Source of the DNA: Empedobacter stercoris
GTDB taxonomy: Bacteria; Bacteroidota; Bacteroidia; Flavobacteriales; Weeksellaceae
DNA: 64,000 nucleotides
Assembly (NCBI RefSeq): GCF_025244765.1
Contig: NZ_CP104209.1
Location: 1,866,501 to 1,930,500, forward strand
Direction of reading: 5' to 3'
Both the position numbers and the translations under genes were made by a program. Shown piece after piece: positions 16,739-26,130 of this stretch. The stretch's first letter is position 1; each line of letters begins with the position of its first letter. The notes beneath the pieces are model-generated. The model was not told the DNA's origin and did no database searches. It saw only the letters and a program-made list of their open reading frames with translations.

Positions 16739-17083
16739 TTAATTATTTCTTGCATTTTTCACAATCGCTCCTAATATATTTTTAATTTCTTTTGATTCAT
16801 TTATTATAACAGTTAGTTCGAATGATTCTTTTTCTAATTCTTCAATTAGTCTTAACCAATAATTAGCTTCTCTTGCTTCTTTAAGCGAGATGTTTACTTT
16901 ATTTATAAAATCTGCTTTAGAAGAACCTGCTTGTGCTTCTTCATAATTTGCACCAATAGATGTAGCCGCTTTGACTAATTGATATTTTATTATCTTCAAA
17001 TCACTAGTATCAGGCAAAGTTCTTAAAAATTTAATAACTGCTACACCAAACAAAAAAGTTCTATTCAACAAGTCATTTTCCAT
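16739..17083 (-). CDS. Four-helix-bundle protein (S23/IVP family), copy 1
   Basis: The 114-residue helical protein has SIGANYEEAQAGSS and the EAREANYWLRLIEE block of the four-helix-bundle family named after the 23S rRNA intervening-sequence protein and related to the Avd accessory protein. Function is unknown. It separates the CapF and CapG homologue genes and is flanked by low-complexity DNA: purine-rich AAAGGAAAAGGG words at 16695-16725 and TTTACACTTCTTACTTCC words at 17097-17130. It belongs to a different subgroup from the two copies at 18800 and 27434. Confidence 0.8.
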   Translation of the reverse strand: MENDLLNRTFLFGVAVIKFLRTLPDTSDLKIIKYQLVKAATSIGANYEEAQAGSSKADFINKVNISLKEAREANYWLRLIEELEKESFELTVIINESKEIKNILGAIVKNARNN

Positions 17084-17130
17084 TAATAAAATACTTTTAC
17101 CTTTTTACTTTACACTTCTTACTTCCCTAC

Positions 17131-18285
17131 TTACACTTCTAAAAAATAAGTATCTGCATCTTCAGGATTGAAAGGCTCATCGATCCAAAAAATTGTGTAC
17201 AAATCTTCAGTACCAATATTTTTGATGTTGTGGGTGTACCAAATGGGCATATCCACATAAGCAGGTTCTGTTCCGTCTAAATAGAAATCCAAAACCTCAT
17301 CGGTATCTATTTTTCTTAACTGAATTAAAGCTTTTCCTTTAATCACAGCGAAACGTTCAATTTTGCGAGTATGGTAATGGTTTCCTCTTGTAATTCCTGG
17401 TACGGTTGTTGAAAAAGAACATTGACCACCAATTCCTAAACGAATCACTTCTACAAACGCACCTCTTGGATCGGTATGCTGGGTAAATTTTACTGGAAAA
17501 TGCGTTTTATAATCGATGTACGATCGATAGGTATTGAATAAGTTATGTTCAAATTTATCATTCAAAACGGGGATTTCGCCAGCACCAAAATATTTTGCCT
17601 TATAGTCATTTAATAATGCTAAAACTTCCGAAACTTTTTTGGTGGCTGTCGGTTCGATGAATAATTCAGGCGTTGATTTTTCTGAACGAATTTCATCGAT
17701 GATCACTTGAACTAACTCTTGCACATAAATCAAATTGACTTCTCCATCATTAGCTATCGTAGGCGTTTCGCCATGCGTTAATTGGTGACAAAATGTAGCC
17801 ACAAAAGAATTATAGAATGGTTTACCAAAGGCCCCAAATACATTTGGAATGATTAACCCAGTAACTTTTCCTCCATTTTCATTTGCCCAATTCACGATCG
17901 CTTCACGACCTTCTCGCTTTGATTTTCCGTATAAATTATCTCGTTCTTCTTGCGTTGAAGAGGAAATTAATACATGTGCTTTTGAGTTTGTACGTTTTAA
18001 TGATGCGACTAATTGATTCGCCAAAGCAACATTGGTTTCGTAAATAAATTGTTCACTTTCGTGACGATTCATAGCTGCTAAATGAACGATTACGTCACAA
18101 TCAGCCACAAATGCATCTAATTGAGTTTCATCTTCAAAAAAATCTTTTTGAAAATCAACGCGATTAAATTCTTCTGGTACTAGACCTAAAGTATTGTATA
18201 AATGTTTTCCAACGAAACCATTTTGTCCTGTAATCCCAACCTTTAATGGGGATTGGGTATTAAGGATTGGAGATTGGGTGTTCAT
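17131..18285 (-). CDS. capF: CapF/WbjC/FnlB-like bifunctional reductase/epimerase
   Basis: The 384-residue protein has an N-terminal short-chain dehydrogenase domain (VGITGQNGFVGKHLYNT) and a C-terminal cupin (GNHYHTRKIERFAVIKGKA, DMPIWYTHNIKNIG). This is the two-domain arrangement of CapF, which epimerises and reduces the CapE product on the way to UDP-L-FucNAc. The first 14 residues (MNTQSPILNTQSPL) come from a tandem repeat at 18244-18285 and lie outside the fold. The true start could be later, but no good internal Met is present before LKVGITG. Confidence 0.9.
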   Translation of the reverse strand: MNTQSPILNTQSPLKVGITGQNGFVGKHLYNTLGLVPEEFNRVDFQKDFFEDETQLDAFVADCDVIVHLAAMNRHESEQFIYETNVALANQLVASLKRTNSKAHVLISSSTQEERDNLYGKSKREGREAIVNWANENGGKVTGLIIPNVFGAFGKPFYNSFVATFCHQLTHGETPTIANDGEVNLIYVQELVQVIIDEIRSEKSTPELFIEPTATKKVSEVLALLNDYKAKYFGAGEIPVLNDKFEHNLFNTYRSYIDYKTHFPVKFTQHTDPRGAFVEVIRLGIGGQCSFSTTVPGITRGNHYHTRKIERFAVIKGKALIQLRKIDTDEVLDFYLDGTEPAYVDMPIWYTHNIKNIGTEDLYTIFWIDEPFNPEDADTYFLEV

Positions 18286-18364
18286 ATTTCTTTATTTTTT
18301 TTAAGGATTTGTAACTAAGAACTCGAAACTTGAAAGATTAATTTTGATTGAATTTTCCTAATTC

Positions 18365-18796
18365 CTAGTTTCTAGTTCCAAAATAATCTATTGGAAATCT
18401 ATATTCGTCTTTTACTTCGCCTAAAGAATAATCGGATAGCACTAACAATTTACTATCTTTTTCTTTAGCTTGAATGGCTGTAATGCATCCAGCAGGAATT
18501 TGCAAATACGTAAGCTTTTCATCCGTTAAGTTAAAAGTTTGTATGGGTAAATAAGGAGATGGATTTTCAAAATCATCCACTTGTATTACCGCAATTTCAA
18601 AAGCACCTTTCATCGCTGCAAACCAACGTTGTTCAATTTGATGTCCTTGCCAACCACGAATAAAAGTTGTTGAATGATTCTCAATCGTATAGATACGCTT
18701 GATGTTGGATGCATCAAAATCATTATTATAGGTGATGATTCCTCTTTCGTCTTCGTGCCGGTTCCCGACAGTAATTGGTAATTGGTTATTTGTCAT
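18365..18796 (-). CDS. WxcM/FdtA-like cupin sugar isomerase
   Basis: The 143-residue single cupin carries NRHEDERGIITYNND, RGWQGHQIEQRWFAAMKG and IPAGCITAIQAKE, matching the WxcM/FdtA domain that isomerises dTDP- or UDP-4-keto-6-deoxy sugars. It sits between the CapE and CapF homologues, so it may act on a keto sugar of the FucNAc branch (inference). Its first residues (TNNQLPIT) are encoded by the repeat AATAACCAATTACC, which also appears in the neighbouring gap and inside the CapG gene. Confidence 0.8.
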   Translation of the reverse strand: MTNNQLPITVGNRHEDERGIITYNNDFDASNIKRIYTIENHSTTFIRGWQGHQIEQRWFAAMKGAFEIAVIQVDDFENPSPYLPIQTFNLTDEKLTYLQIPAGCITAIQAKEKDSKLLVLSDYSLGEVKDEYRFPIDYFGTRN

Positions 18797-18799
18797 TGG

Positions 18800-19162
18800 T
18801 TAATTCAGTTTTTCTTTAACAGATTTTATTAAACCCGACAACATTTTAGAGATTTGATCTAATTTGATGAGTAAAATTTCATATTCTGATTTTGTCAAAT
18901 AGTTTAAATTCAAAGAAATTAATATTTGCGTATCAATCTCTTGAACACTGCCTAAAGAAATATATAAAAATTGTAAAAACTCTTTATCAGATTTTCTTCC
19001 AGCACCTTCAGCAATGTTACTTGGTACAGAAACTGCAGCTCTCCTAATTTGATTCGTTAAACCAAATTGCTCTTCTTTAGGAAAACCTTTAGTTATAGTA
19101 AAAATTACAGTCACAAAATCTATACTTAACTTCCAAACATCTAAATCTTTATGCGTCCTCAT
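18800..19162 (-). CDS. Four-helix-bundle protein (S23/IVP family), copy 2
   Basis: The 120-residue protein carries the family signature KGFPKEEQFGLTNQIRRAAV followed by SVPSNIAEGAGRKSDKEF. It is clearly related to copy 3 (27434-27796). It is bracketed on both sides by AACCAATTACC/ATTACAAACC-type words (about 18755-18800 and 19165-19200) and interrupts the otherwise continuous CapE-WxcM-CapF order. The role is unknown. The family forms pentameric helical bundles and includes proteins encoded inside 23S rRNA intervening sequences. Confidence 0.85.
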   Translation of the reverse strand: MRTHKDLDVWKLSIDFVTVIFTITKGFPKEEQFGLTNQIRRAAVSVPSNIAEGAGRKSDKEFLQFLYISLGSVQEIDTQILISLNLNYLTKSEYEILLIKLDQISKMLSGLIKSVKEKLN

Positions 19163-19198
19163 ACTAATAACAAATTACAAACCACCAATAACCATTAA

Positions 19199-20236
19199 TT
19201 AATGCGCATACTGCATCACATCCTCTCCAAATACTTCTTTACGAATCAATGGTAATTTTGAAATCAGATTTTTTAACCCTTCAACTCCTTGCTGTTCTGT
19301 ATTATGAGAATGATAATCTTCGATTTTAGAAACATCTTCTTCACCTTCTGAGAAATATTTGGCATAATTCAAATCACGATTATCGGCAGGAACTCTGTAG
19401 AAATCGCCCATATCTTCGGCTTTCATCATTTCTTCACGGGTACAAAGAGTTTCGTACAATTTTTCTCCATGACGCGTTCCGATAACTTTAACTGGAACTT
19501 CTTTTCCTGTTAATTCGATTAATGCTTTTGCTAAATCTCCAATACTTCCTGCAGGTGCTTTGTTCACGAATAAATCTCCTGGATTTCCATTTTCGAATGC
19601 GAATAATACTAAATCTACAGCATCTTCTAATGACATAAAGAATCGTGACATATTCGGATCTGTAATCGTAATTGGTTCACCTTTCTGAATTTGATTCAAA
19701 AACAAAGGAATAACCGATCCACGAGAAGCCATTACATTTCCGTAACGTGTTAAACAAACCACCGTTTCTGTAAGATTACGAGCCTCTGCAACGGCAACTT
19801 TTTCCATCATGGCCTTCGAAATACCCATCGCGTTAATTGGATAAGCTGCTTTGTCTGTTGAAAGACAAATGACTTTTTTTACCCCGTTTGATGCCGCTGC
19901 ACGAATCACATTTTGTGTTCCTTCCACATTGGTTTTTACGGCTTGCATTGGGAAAAATTCGCATGAAGGAACTTGTTTCAAAGCTGCAGCATGGAAAATA
20001 TAATCGACACCACGAGTTGCTGGTTCTATTGAAGAATAATCGCGTACATCACCTATATAATATTTGATTTTATCATTTTTATAAAGGTTACGCATATCAT
20101 CTTGCTTCTTCTCATCTCGAGAAAAAATACGGATTTCTTTGAAATGATCTGTTTCTAAAAAACGGTGCAATACAGCGGTACCAAATGAACCTGTACCTCC
20201 TGTAATTAATAGGGTTTTATTTTTTATTGTTTGCAT
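19199..20236 (-). CDS. capE: CapE/WbjB/FnlA-like UDP-GlcNAc 4,6-dehydratase/epimerase
   Basis: The 345-residue extended SDR has TGGTGSFGTAVLHRF (NAD-binding, 12-26) and STDKAAYPINAMGISKAMME. The usual active-site Tyr-x3-Lys is Met-x3-Lys, as in the CapE/FlaA1 group. It starts the path from UDP-GlcNAc to UDP-L-FucNAc, continued by CapF and CapG encoded downstream. Its start codon overlaps the stop of the upstream glycosyltransferase gene by one base. Confidence 0.92.
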   Translation of the reverse strand: MQTIKNKTLLITGGTGSFGTAVLHRFLETDHFKEIRIFSRDEKKQDDMRNLYKNDKIKYYIGDVRDYSSIEPATRGVDYIFHAAALKQVPSCEFFPMQAVKTNVEGTQNVIRAAASNGVKKVICLSTDKAAYPINAMGISKAMMEKVAVAEARNLTETVVCLTRYGNVMASRGSVIPLFLNQIQKGEPITITDPNMSRFFMSLEDAVDLVLFAFENGNPGDLFVNKAPAGSIGDLAKALIELTGKEVPVKVIGTRHGEKLYETLCTREEMMKAEDMGDFYRVPADNRDLNYAKYFSEGEEDVSKIEDYHSHNTEQQGVEGLKNLISKLPLIRKEVFGEDVMQYAH

Positions 20237-21246
20237 TAGTTACTTTGTAATAATTGTATTATTTCTTTAATATAATTTTTAGTTTTTAAACCCGTCGGAT
20301 TTGACTCTTGTGTTAATGCCTCATAAATGGCCTCTTCTATTGTTTCGATTTGCCTAGGGTCGAACGCGATCGAAGGGTTACATATCGTGTGCATATAAGG
20401 TAAATCTGAACCTATAATTTTACAACCTCCTTCTATTGCTTCCAAAATCCCTAAACCAAAACTCTCTGATAAAGATGGATAGATACAAAATTCAGTTTTT
20501 GCATAAATTGAAGCTAAATTTTCTTTTGGAATAAATCCTAAATTAACAATAGGAATTCCTTCCTCATTATATTTATTTATTAGACCAATTAACTCTGGAA
20601 AATCGTCTGTAATGGTTAAGGTTAATTTTCCTCTCCTTGTTCTTTTGTACATGTTGGCAAAAGCATGAATCAAATTAGCTTGGTTTTTATGCTTAGTCCC
20701 GCTACTTACATAAACAAAACTATCCTTCTCTTTTTCTGTAGTTGGATAAGACATCGGCTCATAAAATGGCAATACCACTACCTTATCCTTTTTATAAAAA
20801 GTATATTTTCGTATAAATTCTTGCCTGATACTTTCTGTTTGTAAAAGTACTAAATCTGTGTGGGATAATAATTTCTCAAATACATAAGATTTAATCTTAA
20901 ACATGATTTGATTTTTGAAATTTAACGATTTAGGTACATCTAGATATAATCGTTGATGAAAATAGACATAGACAGGAACATTTAATTTTAGAGTAGGACC
21001 TAAATTCCCGAAACAAAAAACTTTACTGAATTTATTCTTCTTGCGTTTATAAAATTGATATCTATTAAACATTGAAGCTTTTAAAACCGTTTTTCTTTCG
21101 GTTGGGATATAATCAAAGTCGCTTGCACATCTTGCATCAAACAAATAATACACCTCGAGTTGTTCTGCCTCTAATGATTTTACTAGATAATCTAATAAAA
21201 TTTTACCCCCACCATTATTAATGTATAAACTATCGAGAAGTATCAT
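20236..21246 (-). CDS. Glycosyltransferase family 4
   Basis: The 336-residue GT-B enzyme is recognised by the N-terminal glycine-rich loop NNGGGKILLDYL, and by FVYVSSGTKHKNQANLIHAF and ESFGLGILEAIEGGCKIIGS (donor-binding E-x7-E) in the second half. It adds one sugar to the lipid-linked repeat unit; donor and linkage are not predictable. Its start overlaps the Wzy gene by 17 bp. Confidence 0.85.
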   Translation of the reverse strand: MILLDSLYINNGGGKILLDYLVKSLEAEQLEVYYLFDARCASDFDYIPTERKTVLKASMFNRYQFYKRKKNKFSKVFCFGNLGPTLKLNVPVYVYFHQRLYLDVPKSLNFKNQIMFKIKSYVFEKLLSHTDLVLLQTESIRQEFIRKYTFYKKDKVVVLPFYEPMSYPTTEKEKDSFVYVSSGTKHKNQANLIHAFANMYKRTRRGKLTLTITDDFPELIGLINKYNEEGIPIVNLGFIPKENLASIYAKTEFCIYPSLSESFGLGILEAIEGGCKIIGSDLPYMHTICNPSIAFDPRQIETIEEAIYEALTQESNPTGLKTKNYIKEIIQLLQSN

Positions 21247-22393
21247 TGTTAATTAAATTATAATTAATAAAACCATAAATAAATAAAACATATATGTACG
21301 CCGAGTTACCAATACCAACCATAAAATCTTCTCCAAAATTAATTAGTAAATAAGAAAACATAAATCCTAAAAGTAGATAGCTTAATACATTCCTTTTTTC
21401 TAAAATATTAAAAATTGATAAAAACAACTGAAATAGAGAAAGTAATGTAAACATCAACCCCATGTTCAATAAAAAACGTATGTATACATTGTGCATATTA
21501 CCAGTATTTATTAATCTTATATTACCATCCATCCCATTACCCCAAAATAAATTTTCTTTAATATGGAAAAACGCTTTATTCCAAAATATAGTTCTTCCTG
21601 AATCGGAAATAGAATTCTCTATATTTAAAAGCCTATTAGTAACAAATGACAGATCTATATAGTTATTAAGAATCATAAATACAATTGCTCCTAAAATTAT
21701 CGCAACTAAAAATTGTTTAATAAAATTTCTGAAATAGAAAAGATTTAAAACAACATAACCGATCATTGCATTTCTTGACCCAGATAAAAGAATTACAATA
21801 CTTAACAATAAAAAATTAATCCAACTTAGTTTTTTATCACTATTTGAAGAAGAAAGATTTACTAATACAATTAATAACCAAAATATTGCGGTAAAACCAA
21901 AAAGATTCGAATTATTTGAGAAACCTATGAATCGCTGTCCTGCTAAAACTAAATGCCCATTTAATACTAAACCAAGGATTATAAAGCCAAAAATTAGTAT
22001 ATTAAAAATTCTTAATAAACTATTTTTATATTTTACAAAACATAAACTTAAATAAAAAGGAAAAAGAAAAGAGGTGATAGTGAGTAAAAAAAAACGATCA
22101 ACTTCTAAACCATCAACAATTGCATATAATAATTGAACAAAATAAAACAATGAAAAAAAGATTAATGATTTTGTTACATTCTTTGTGTTCCTAGCTAAGG
22201 AAAGTAAAGAAATCATGCATCCTAAAATCACAACACCCCATCTAATTGCATTAGCAATTGTATTCGTTATTGGTGGTAACGTTTTTACATTGAAAAATTC
22301 TGCTTTATCTAAATCACTATACACTTGTACAAAAGGAGTAACTAAGAAAAGTAGAATAGGTAATACAAAATAAATTAACTTCTCTTTTTTCAT
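21230..22393 (-). CDS. wzy: O-antigen polymerase/ligase family (Wzy)
   Basis: The 387-residue protein has about ten hydrophobic segments and the O-antigen ligase domain features: SGSRNAMIGYVVL and a large periplasmic loop with GNGMDGNIRLINTGNMHNVYI. Next to the Wzx flippase and glycosyltransferases it is the likely Wzy polymerase that joins repeat units in the periplasm. A ligase (WaaL-like) role cannot be excluded from sequence alone. Confidence 0.8.
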   Translation of the reverse strand: MKKEKLIYFVLPILLFLVTPFVQVYSDLDKAEFFNVKTLPPITNTIANAIRWGVVILGCMISLLSLARNTKNVTKSLIFFSLFYFVQLLYAIVDGLEVDRFFLLTITSFLFPFYLSLCFVKYKNSLLRIFNILIFGFIILGLVLNGHLVLAGQRFIGFSNNSNLFGFTAIFWLLIVLVNLSSSNSDKKLSWINFLLLSIVILLSGSRNAMIGYVVLNLFYFRNFIKQFLVAIILGAIVFMILNNYIDLSFVTNRLLNIENSISDSGRTIFWNKAFFHIKENLFWGNGMDGNIRLINTGNMHNVYIRFLLNMGLMFTLLSLFQLFLSIFNILEKRNVLSYLLLGFMFSYLLINFGEDFMVGIGNSAYIYVLFIYGFINYNLINNDTSR

Positions 22394-22400
22394 TTTATAA

Positions 22401-23432
22401 TTAATTAATTACCAATAAAGAAGCTACTGTAATGTCTGGGCTAATCCGGTTGGATAAGACCCTACTCTTAGTCGACATCTCGATCAATTCTTTATCCGTA
22501 TGGTTCATCAACAAGACTATTTTATTTGCTAAATCTTGACTATCTCCTTTATTAACTTGAAACCCATTAAATTTATCAATCACAAAATGTGGTGCTGCCC
22601 CGCAAACCTCCGTACATATTATTGGTAGACCTGCGCAAGCCGCTTCATGGATTACTAAAGCCCACGGTTCGTGCAAAGAAGGCAAAACAAAACAACCTGC
22701 ATTTTGCATTTCCATTAATAATTCGTCATGTGCCATATAGTCCTTAATCTTAATATCCTCTCTGTGTATAAACTCATTTTTCAATGGTCCATCCCCTATT
22801 AATGTCAACGTCCACCCTTGTTTATCTTGTATTTTCTCCCATGCTTCTAACAAAATATTCAGCCCCTTTTCCGGTGCAAAACGACCAACATAAAGAAAAT
22901 TTTTAGGATAGTTTGTTTTTTTCCGCTCTATTTCTACATGATGAAATAATTTATTATCGGCAGATAGTGAATTAAAAATAATTTGATTGTTTGCAAAACC
23001 CAACTTGCGAGCATAATCATATTGTCTAAATCCTGCTACCCATAAATAATCAAAAGCTTTTTTGAGATGCAAAGGACTTATCCATGCATTAATTTTTTGT
23101 TTTAATGTTCCATACCATGGGGTGTCCGACATGGCTACAACCTTTATTTTCGTGTTTTTTTTAATTTGTTTAGCAATCCATACATAATCTTTAATCATCC
23201 AGCCTGCAACAACTAAAACAGAGGGGTTAAACTTGAGAATATCTTGATAAACTTGTTTTTTGGGTTGATCTTTAAAAAGTATGGGTTGAAAGTTTTCTTT
23301 CTTTTCTGGTACATATTTGAATTTTTCACTAATTGAATAGGATAAAATATTCACTTTATACTCCTCTACCAAAGTATTCATTGACGTTAATTGGTGAGGA
23401 ACATAATTAGCTATTAAGAACACTGCTTTCAT
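22401..23432 (-). CDS. Glycosyltransferase family 4
   Basis: The 343-residue GT-B enzyme shows FLYVGRFAPEKGLNILLEAW and GDGPLKNEFIHRED for nucleotide-sugar binding, and SLHEPWALVIHEAACAGLPI with the E-x7-E motif. It overlaps the upstream acyltransferase gene by 4 bp. It is one of three GT4 genes in this operon, so a repeat unit of about four sugars is expected when the initiator is counted (inference). Confidence 0.87.
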   Translation of the reverse strand: MKAVFLIANYVPHQLTSMNTLVEEYKVNILSYSISEKFKYVPEKKENFQPILFKDQPKKQVYQDILKFNPSVLVVAGWMIKDYVWIAKQIKKNTKIKVVAMSDTPWYGTLKQKINAWISPLHLKKAFDYLWVAGFRQYDYARKLGFANNQIIFNSLSADNKLFHHVEIERKKTNYPKNFLYVGRFAPEKGLNILLEAWEKIQDKQGWTLTLIGDGPLKNEFIHREDIKIKDYMAHDELLMEMQNAGCFVLPSLHEPWALVIHEAACAGLPIICTEVCGAAPHFVIDKFNGFQVNKGDSQDLANKIVLLMNHTDKELIEMSTKSRVLSNRISPDITVASLLVIN

Positions 23433-24157
23433 AATTTATTTGCTATTTTTTGCTTTATCTCTCTTTCCTCGTTGTACATAGCTCTATAGTATCCTTTTTT
23501 TATAATTTTAGCTGGTATTCCTGCATACATAGAGTATTTATCTAATTCCATATTTTTATTCACCAATGAATAACTACAAACAATTGCAAAATCTTCTAAG
23601 ATTACTCCCTTACTAATTGTTGATCTATAACCAATGAATACATTTTTACCAATTACAATAGGTTGAGTTAACTTAGTAACAGATTTATCATTAAGATCTA
23701 CTATGTAATGAAAATTAGTATCAATTATTTGACATTCCCAAGTGATACTTGTATCTTCACCAATCGTAATTAATTCTGAACAGATAATTTTGCTTTTATT
23801 ACCAATTGATACATTTTTTTCTAAACTTAATTTTGCATTTTTATCAACTCTAATTATTACACCATTTGCAAATCTATTTTTAGATGATAACTCAAATGTT
23901 CCTTGGATATTTAATAAAGTTTTTTCTGAATTCCAATACATATTGTCTTCGCCTAAAAAACCAAAACGAACCATTGCAGGTTTCACTTTTCCTTTCAAAA
24001 TTACATTTCCTGACAAACTATAAAATCTTACATTTCTTGTTAATATAATGGGAATTTTTATAGCCTGATTGAAAGGTAACATATAAAAGTTAAAAAATAG
24101 AGTTCGCCAGATACTTACTCTACAAATTCTTCTAAAAGAATTCAACTTATTCCACAT
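23429..24157 (-). CDS. Hexapeptide-repeat acyltransferase (LbH fold)
   Basis: The 242-residue protein has an N-terminal stretch of about 70 residues followed by irregular hexapeptide repeats (VSIGNKSKIICSELITIGED, PIVIGKNVFIGYRSTISKGV) forming a left-handed beta helix, and the usual tail YAGIPAKIIKKG. It probably transfers an acetyl group to a sugar hydroxyl of the glycan. It overlaps the next acyltransferase gene upstream by 11 bp. Confidence 0.78.
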   Translation of the reverse strand: MWNKLNSFRRICRVSIWRTLFFNFYMLPFNQAIKIPIILTRNVRFYSLSGNVILKGKVKPAMVRFGFLGEDNMYWNSEKTLLNIQGTFELSSKNRFANGVIIRVDKNAKLSLEKNVSIGNKSKIICSELITIGEDTSITWECQIIDTNFHYIVDLNDKSVTKLTQPIVIGKNVFIGYRSTISKGVILEDFAIVCSYSLVNKNMELDKYSMYAGIPAKIIKKGYYRAMYNEEREIKQKIANKL

Positions 24158-24614
24158 GCTTTTTTTCTTCTCTTAAATTTTTAATCACTTTTGCAGGTAC
24201 TCCTGCCACTCTATGATATGGAGGAACATCTTTAGTTACAATACTTCCAGCTGCAACATGTGCCATTTCTCCAACTATTTTTCCTGGTAAAATAATAGAT
24301 GTTGTAGATATTGCACATCCCTTTTTTAAAACTATTTTACTTGATGTTCCCTTACCTTCTATTGAATCTCCATTTGGAGTAATTTCATGAAAACCAGTTA
24401 CTACAATGGTTCTCATACCTAATTTACAATAATCTTCTATAACAACCTCACTTCCAGGACTGGATGAAATAATAGCTTCTGGACCAATCCATACATTTTT
24501 TCCAATAATAATTTTCCCATTTTTGAAAATTCTTGCTGAGGAACAAATTTGTGTATGCTCTCCAATCTCGCAACCAATGGATTGATATAAGAATCTTTTA
24601 ATTGATTCTAACAT
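24147..24614 (-). CDS. Hexapeptide-repeat O-acetyltransferase
   Basis: The 155-residue compact LbH protein has repeats from ARIFKNGKIIIGKNVWIGPE through GCAISTTSIILPGKIVGE and ends with RVAGVPAKVIKNL, the CysE/NodL/WcaF pattern. A putative catalytic His lies in TGFHEITPNG. It is encoded between the Wzx gene and a second acetyltransferase, so the glycan is probably O-acetylated at more than one position (inference). Confidence 0.8.
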   Translation of the reverse strand: MLESIKRFLYQSIGCEIGEHTQICSSARIFKNGKIIIGKNVWIGPEAIISSSPGSEVVIEDYCKLGMRTIVVTGFHEITPNGDSIEGKGTSSKIVLKKGCAISTTSIILPGKIVGEMAHVAAGSIVTKDVPPYHRVAGVPAKVIKNLREEKKHVE

Positions 24615-25911
24615 TTCTATTTTTTTTATATATTACTACCATTATTCCTAAAAATAAACCGCTCAATACTATGTTACTATATACTAAAGCCCATGCTCCG
24701 TTTAGTTTAAATCGTTCTATCAGAATCACTAAAGCAATAATTGACAAAAAGTCTCTAAAAAGTCGAATCGCAAACATTAACCAGTTTTTCCCTAAAGAAG
24801 TAAAGGCTTGGGCATAGACATTACTAACGCTAGTAAATATTGTAGAAAATACCGCAACCGCAATTAATCCTGCTAACCCATCAAATGTTTCTCCATAGCT
24901 TTTTGCTATCAATGAAGAAAACAATACAACGACTATACAGGGAATTAGGGTTGCTACAAAATTAATTTGAATCGTACGATTTAAAATTAAAGTATGTTGA
25001 GATGCATTATTTACATTTGATGATAAATGACTTAAAACTACATTGCGTAAAATACCTGGGATAAAAAGAATAATTGCATTCCATTGCATGGCAGCAGAAT
25101 ACATACCTAAATCGCCTACTGTTGCCAACCTCACTAAAAGTACACTTGATAACCATGATGCTACCGCATAAGTGCATTCTTGCAGGGCTATTGGAAAGGA
25201 AAAACTAAGGGTTTTATGAAACAATTGTTTATCTGTAGTTTCGTAGTGTATATTTTTAGGAATTGCTTTTTTAACCACTGAATAATTGAGAATACAATTG
25301 AGAATTTGCACAATAATTAGTGCCATCAAAGCCCCTTCGAACTTATACAAATAAGTAAGGCCTACTGTAAAAACAAAGGTTAATATCCCTATAATAGAAT
25401 TGATTTTAGCTAACTCTTTAAATTTACCAAAGCCAGCCATCATTCCTATTTGTGTAGTTGTTATTGCATTAAATACAATTAAAATAGCCAATAAACGCAA
25501 AGCATAGCCTAAGTCTTGAATTTTTAGGACATCTATAGCTACCTTGTCTGCAAATAAAAATAAAAAAATAGCCATAAAACCACTAAAAACCAATGTAATT
25601 TGATTTGCATATTTTATGAATATTTTTATTTTTTCTGGTTTATGATTTTTAAATTCAGCTATAAATTTCGTTGCGGTATATCCTAAACCAAACGTAGAAA
25701 AAATACCAATGGTTAGTATGGTATTTCGAATAATTCCATATTCTCCATACACATCCTTCCCTAGAATTCTGGCTACTAAGATACCAGCTAATAAAGCTAA
25801 CCCTTTACCTACTAAATTACCTGCTAAAGACCAAGCAGAGTCTTTTATTAATTTATTATTTTTTAATCTATTGTATATAGAAATAATTTTCATTTTTATT
25901 GTACTAAACAT
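24598..25911 (-). CDS. wzx: Wzx-type polysaccharide flippase (MATE/PST superfamily)
   Basis: The 437-residue protein has about twelve transmembrane helices and the N-terminal SAWSLAGNLVGKGLALLAGI and ILVARILGKDVYGEYGIIRN signature of oligosaccharide flippases. It moves the undecaprenyl-linked repeat unit to the outer face of the inner membrane for polymerisation. It overlaps the following acetyltransferase gene by 17 bp. The 357-bp gap upstream holds a gene remnant. Confidence 0.9.
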   Translation of the reverse strand: MFSTIKMKIISIYNRLKNNKLIKDSAWSLAGNLVGKGLALLAGILVARILGKDVYGEYGIIRNTILTIGIFSTFGLGYTATKFIAEFKNHKPEKIKIFIKYANQITLVFSGFMAIFLFLFADKVAIDVLKIQDLGYALRLLAILIVFNAITTTQIGMMAGFGKFKELAKINSIIGILTFVFTVGLTYLYKFEGALMALIIVQILNCILNYSVVKKAIPKNIHYETTDKQLFHKTLSFSFPIALQECTYAVASWLSSVLLVRLATVGDLGMYSAAMQWNAIILFIPGILRNVVLSHLSSNVNNASQHTLILNRTIQINFVATLIPCIVVVLFSSLIAKSYGETFDGLAGLIAVAVFSTIFTSVSNVYAQAFTSLGKNWLMFAIRLFRDFLSIIALVILIERFKLNGAWALVYSNIVLSGLFLGIMVVIYKKNRNVRIN

Positions 25912-26130
25912 TCTCTAATAAATAGCGAGTATATACTTTAAGGTTAACGTCTGATAATTCTTTTGTTTAACTTTTCGATATATTTAAATCATTGTTGGAT
26001 TGAATTTTATAAAACTTTTAAAACATTCATAACAGAAAATTTCTTTTATAAAATAGGTTTGTATTTAACGAATTTATAACCTTACCAAAGATAAATTTCT
26101 TTAATTTCATTTCTTCGAAATCAAGAAATC

